A stretch of 14,690 bases of DNA from Paracoccaceae bacterium (GTDB lineage Bacteria > Pseudomonadota > Alphaproteobacteria > Rhodobacterales > Rhodobacteraceae): the NCBI GenBank assembly GCA_026982255.1, contig JALSHL010000205.1:1-14690 (forward strand). The letters are read 5' to 3'. Under the pieces are notes generated by a model, which saw only the letters and a program-made list of their open reading frames with translations, did no database searches and was not told where the DNA came from. The translations under genes and the position numbers were made by a program. Every line of letters starts with the position of its first letter. The first letter of the stretch is position 1. Positions 13,322 through 14,690 of this stretch are shown piece after piece.

Positions 13322-14690
13322 TCACATGCCCCTCCGGCCCATGGCGACAGCACGGGCAATGTCGGCCGAAACCTGGGTGCGCGATTGCCGGAAGCTTTCG
13401 GCATCGCGGGTCTGGATATTTATGGTGACGTTTTGGCTGGAGCTCTGCCCATAGCCTTGAGCCTCGCGCCGGCTCAATACCCGCTCGCCCTTTTGCAAGA
13501 TGGCGGGCACCTCGTCAGGACGCAGCCCCGCCCAACCGCCGGAATGCATGCGCGGCGCACCCACAAAGGCCATGGCAGGCACAGTCCTTTGCGGGGCGGC
13601 TCCGCCAACCATGCCGCCCGCGTGTAACACTGGCGCAAAGATGCCACCGAGATTGCCAAGTGCACCCGACAAAGCATTGGCCAGCGGCCCGAGAATGAAC
13701 TTGCGTGCCGACAATTTGGCCATATCCGCCAGCAAAGACGTAACCAGTGATCTGAAATCCAGCTTGCCGGTTTTGACAAATTCGCCGATGGCATTCTCGG
13801 CGCTGGTAAAGGCTCCGACCAGTGCATCACCAATCCCTTTTCCCACATTGGCGGCCTTGGTGGCGTAATCCTTAAGGGAATCTGCGGCCATGTCCCATGC
13901 GGTTTTGGCAACCTCTGCCGCCGTGCGGGCCGCGCCGCCGGCTCCTCTGACCACTCGGGACAGAGTTTCCGCAGCGGTCGTCGTGCCCGCAAGGCCGCTC
14001 TCACCATCCTCGGCGCTGGCTTTCATCGCATCGCGCAGGGCTTGCATGGAGGTCAGCGGCGCGGTCGCGGCTTGCGCCATTTCGCGAGAGGAGTTCACCA
14101 GCCCGTCAGCGGCGTTTCGGGCGTCTTCTGCCGTGGCCGCCATCTCGTAATAGGCCGACCCTGCCATGATCGCCGCATTGCCGATGGCCAGCATGGCGCT
14201 GTCCATGCCCGGGATATTGGCAATCCCGCGCGTCATCGCATGCAGGAAATCCGTCCAGGTTTTCTGGATCCCCGCCAGCATCGTCAGCCATCCGGCTTTG
14301 ATCCGTGCCCAAACCGAGGACAAGGCCGCGCCGAGGGATTTGCCCCCGAGCTTGATGCGTTCCCAAACCTCGATGGCCACATCTTTCAACAGCCGCATGG
14401 CCTCGCCAAACCCGCCAGCCCCTTTGACCAGTCGCCCGAACCAGTAGATCAATTCTCCCGCGCCGATGATCAGCGCGCCGATACCGGTGCGGATCAGGGC
14501 ACCACGCAGGGCGACCAGTGAAATCGACACACCGCGAATACCAAGCGCGGCGCTCGCCAGTGCAATCACCAGCCGACCACCCAGCACGGCGGCGAAGGTG
14601 GCGGCAATGGTGACAATCTCGCCAATATGATCGAACAGGCCTTTGATCGCACGACCGAGCGGGCCTGTGGTCTTGCCGATGGCCGCCATG
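13322..14690 (-). CDS. Phage tail tape measure protein, C-terminal part (N-terminus outside window)
   Basis: The last ~455 residues are visible and the frame is still open at the right edge. The methionine codon at 14689 is only the first in view and need not be the start. The C-terminus has the lambda-type tape measure signature seen in alphaproteobacterial phages: LDFRSLVTSLLADMAKLSAR, then KFILGPLANALSGALG, VLHAGG, MAFVGAPRMHSGGWAGLRPD and EVPAILQKGERVLSRREAQG. Upstream are hydrophobic segments (for example VTIAATFAAVLGGRLVIALA) and long helical stretches, as expected for a protein that spans the tube and sets tail length. The stop at 13322 lies 61 bases before the DUF2460 start. The visible part is already about twice the length I recall for the RcGTA tape measure, so a longer tail is expected. 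Confidence 0.9.
   Translation of the reverse strand, partial: MAAIGKTTGPLGRAIKGLFDHIGEIVTIAATFAAVLGGRLVIALASAALGIRGVSISLVALRGALIRTGIGALIIGAGELIYWFGRLVKGAGGFGEAMRLLKDVAIEVWERIKLGGKSLGAALSSVWARIKAGWLTMLAGIQKTWTDFLHAMTRGIANIPGMDSAMLAIGNAAIMAGSAYYEMAATAEDARNAADGLVNSSREMAQAATAPLTSMQALRDAMKASAEDGESGLAGTTTAAETLSRVVRGAGGAARTAAEVAKTAWDMAADSLKDYATKAANVGKGIGDALVGAFTSAENAIGEFVKTGKLDFRSLVTSLLADMAKLSARKFILGPLANALSGALGNLGGIFAPVLHAGGMVGGAAPQRTVPAMAFVGAPRMHSGGWAGLRPDEVPAILQKGERVLSRREAQGYGQSSSQNVTINIQTRDAESFRQSRTQVSADIARAVAMGRRGM

Noticed and set aside
1..14690. CRISPR array, tRNA, rRNA, insertion sequence or integrase
   Set aside because: No regularly spaced repeats, cloverleaf sequences, transposase or integrase motifs were seen on either strand.

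Overview
The window looks like an alphaproteobacterial prophage, or a phage-like element, with a defence-type gene cluster next to it. The tail genes follow the fixed order and families of the Rhodobacter/Rhizobiales gene transfer agent (GTA) tail: tape measure, DUF2460, DUF2163, NlpC/P60 and a TIM-barrel 'megatron', then DUF2793. This points to Alphaproteobacteria. A palindromic intergenic element between the tape measure and DUF2460 genes resembles a repeat I know from Hyphomicrobiales (Rhizobiales) genomes, so that order is the best guess. No genus can be named from the sequence.

Left part (1-4494, all + strand): the 3' end of a Fic-family gene, an SF2 helicase of the type III restriction (Res-like) kind, a GIY-YIG nuclease-family protein, and an abortive-infection family protein with an Abi_C-type C-terminus. 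Each gene is within a few bases of the next or overlaps it, so they read as one operon whose start lies left of the window. The mix of AMPylase-type protein, helicase, nuclease and Abi protein suggests anti-phage defence or a toxin-like locus. That function is inferred.

Middle (4495-4629): a short AT-rich gap where the + strand operon and the - strand phage operon converge. A 9-bp inverted repeat spans the stop codon of the Abi gene. This gap may be the edge of the prophage or the insertion point of cargo genes.

Right part (4630-14690, all - strand, read right to left): the C-terminal part of a long tape measure protein; distal tail protein (DUF2460); hub protein (DUF2163); NlpC/P60 tail peptidase; 1481-residue megatron baseplate/host-specificity protein with an apparent extra beta-rich domain inside its TIM barrel; DUF2793 tail protein; DUF6127 membrane protein (holin candidate); an intrinsic terminator; an M15-family endolysin with a C-terminal membrane helix; and an overlapping inner/outer membrane spanin pair. 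Tail assembly thus leads directly into a three-layer lysis cassette. The long tape measure and complete lysis set fit a siphophage-type prophage better than a short-tailed GTA.

No tRNA, rRNA, CRISPR array, insertion sequence or integrase is visible, and no gene-free stretch exceeds 300 bases.
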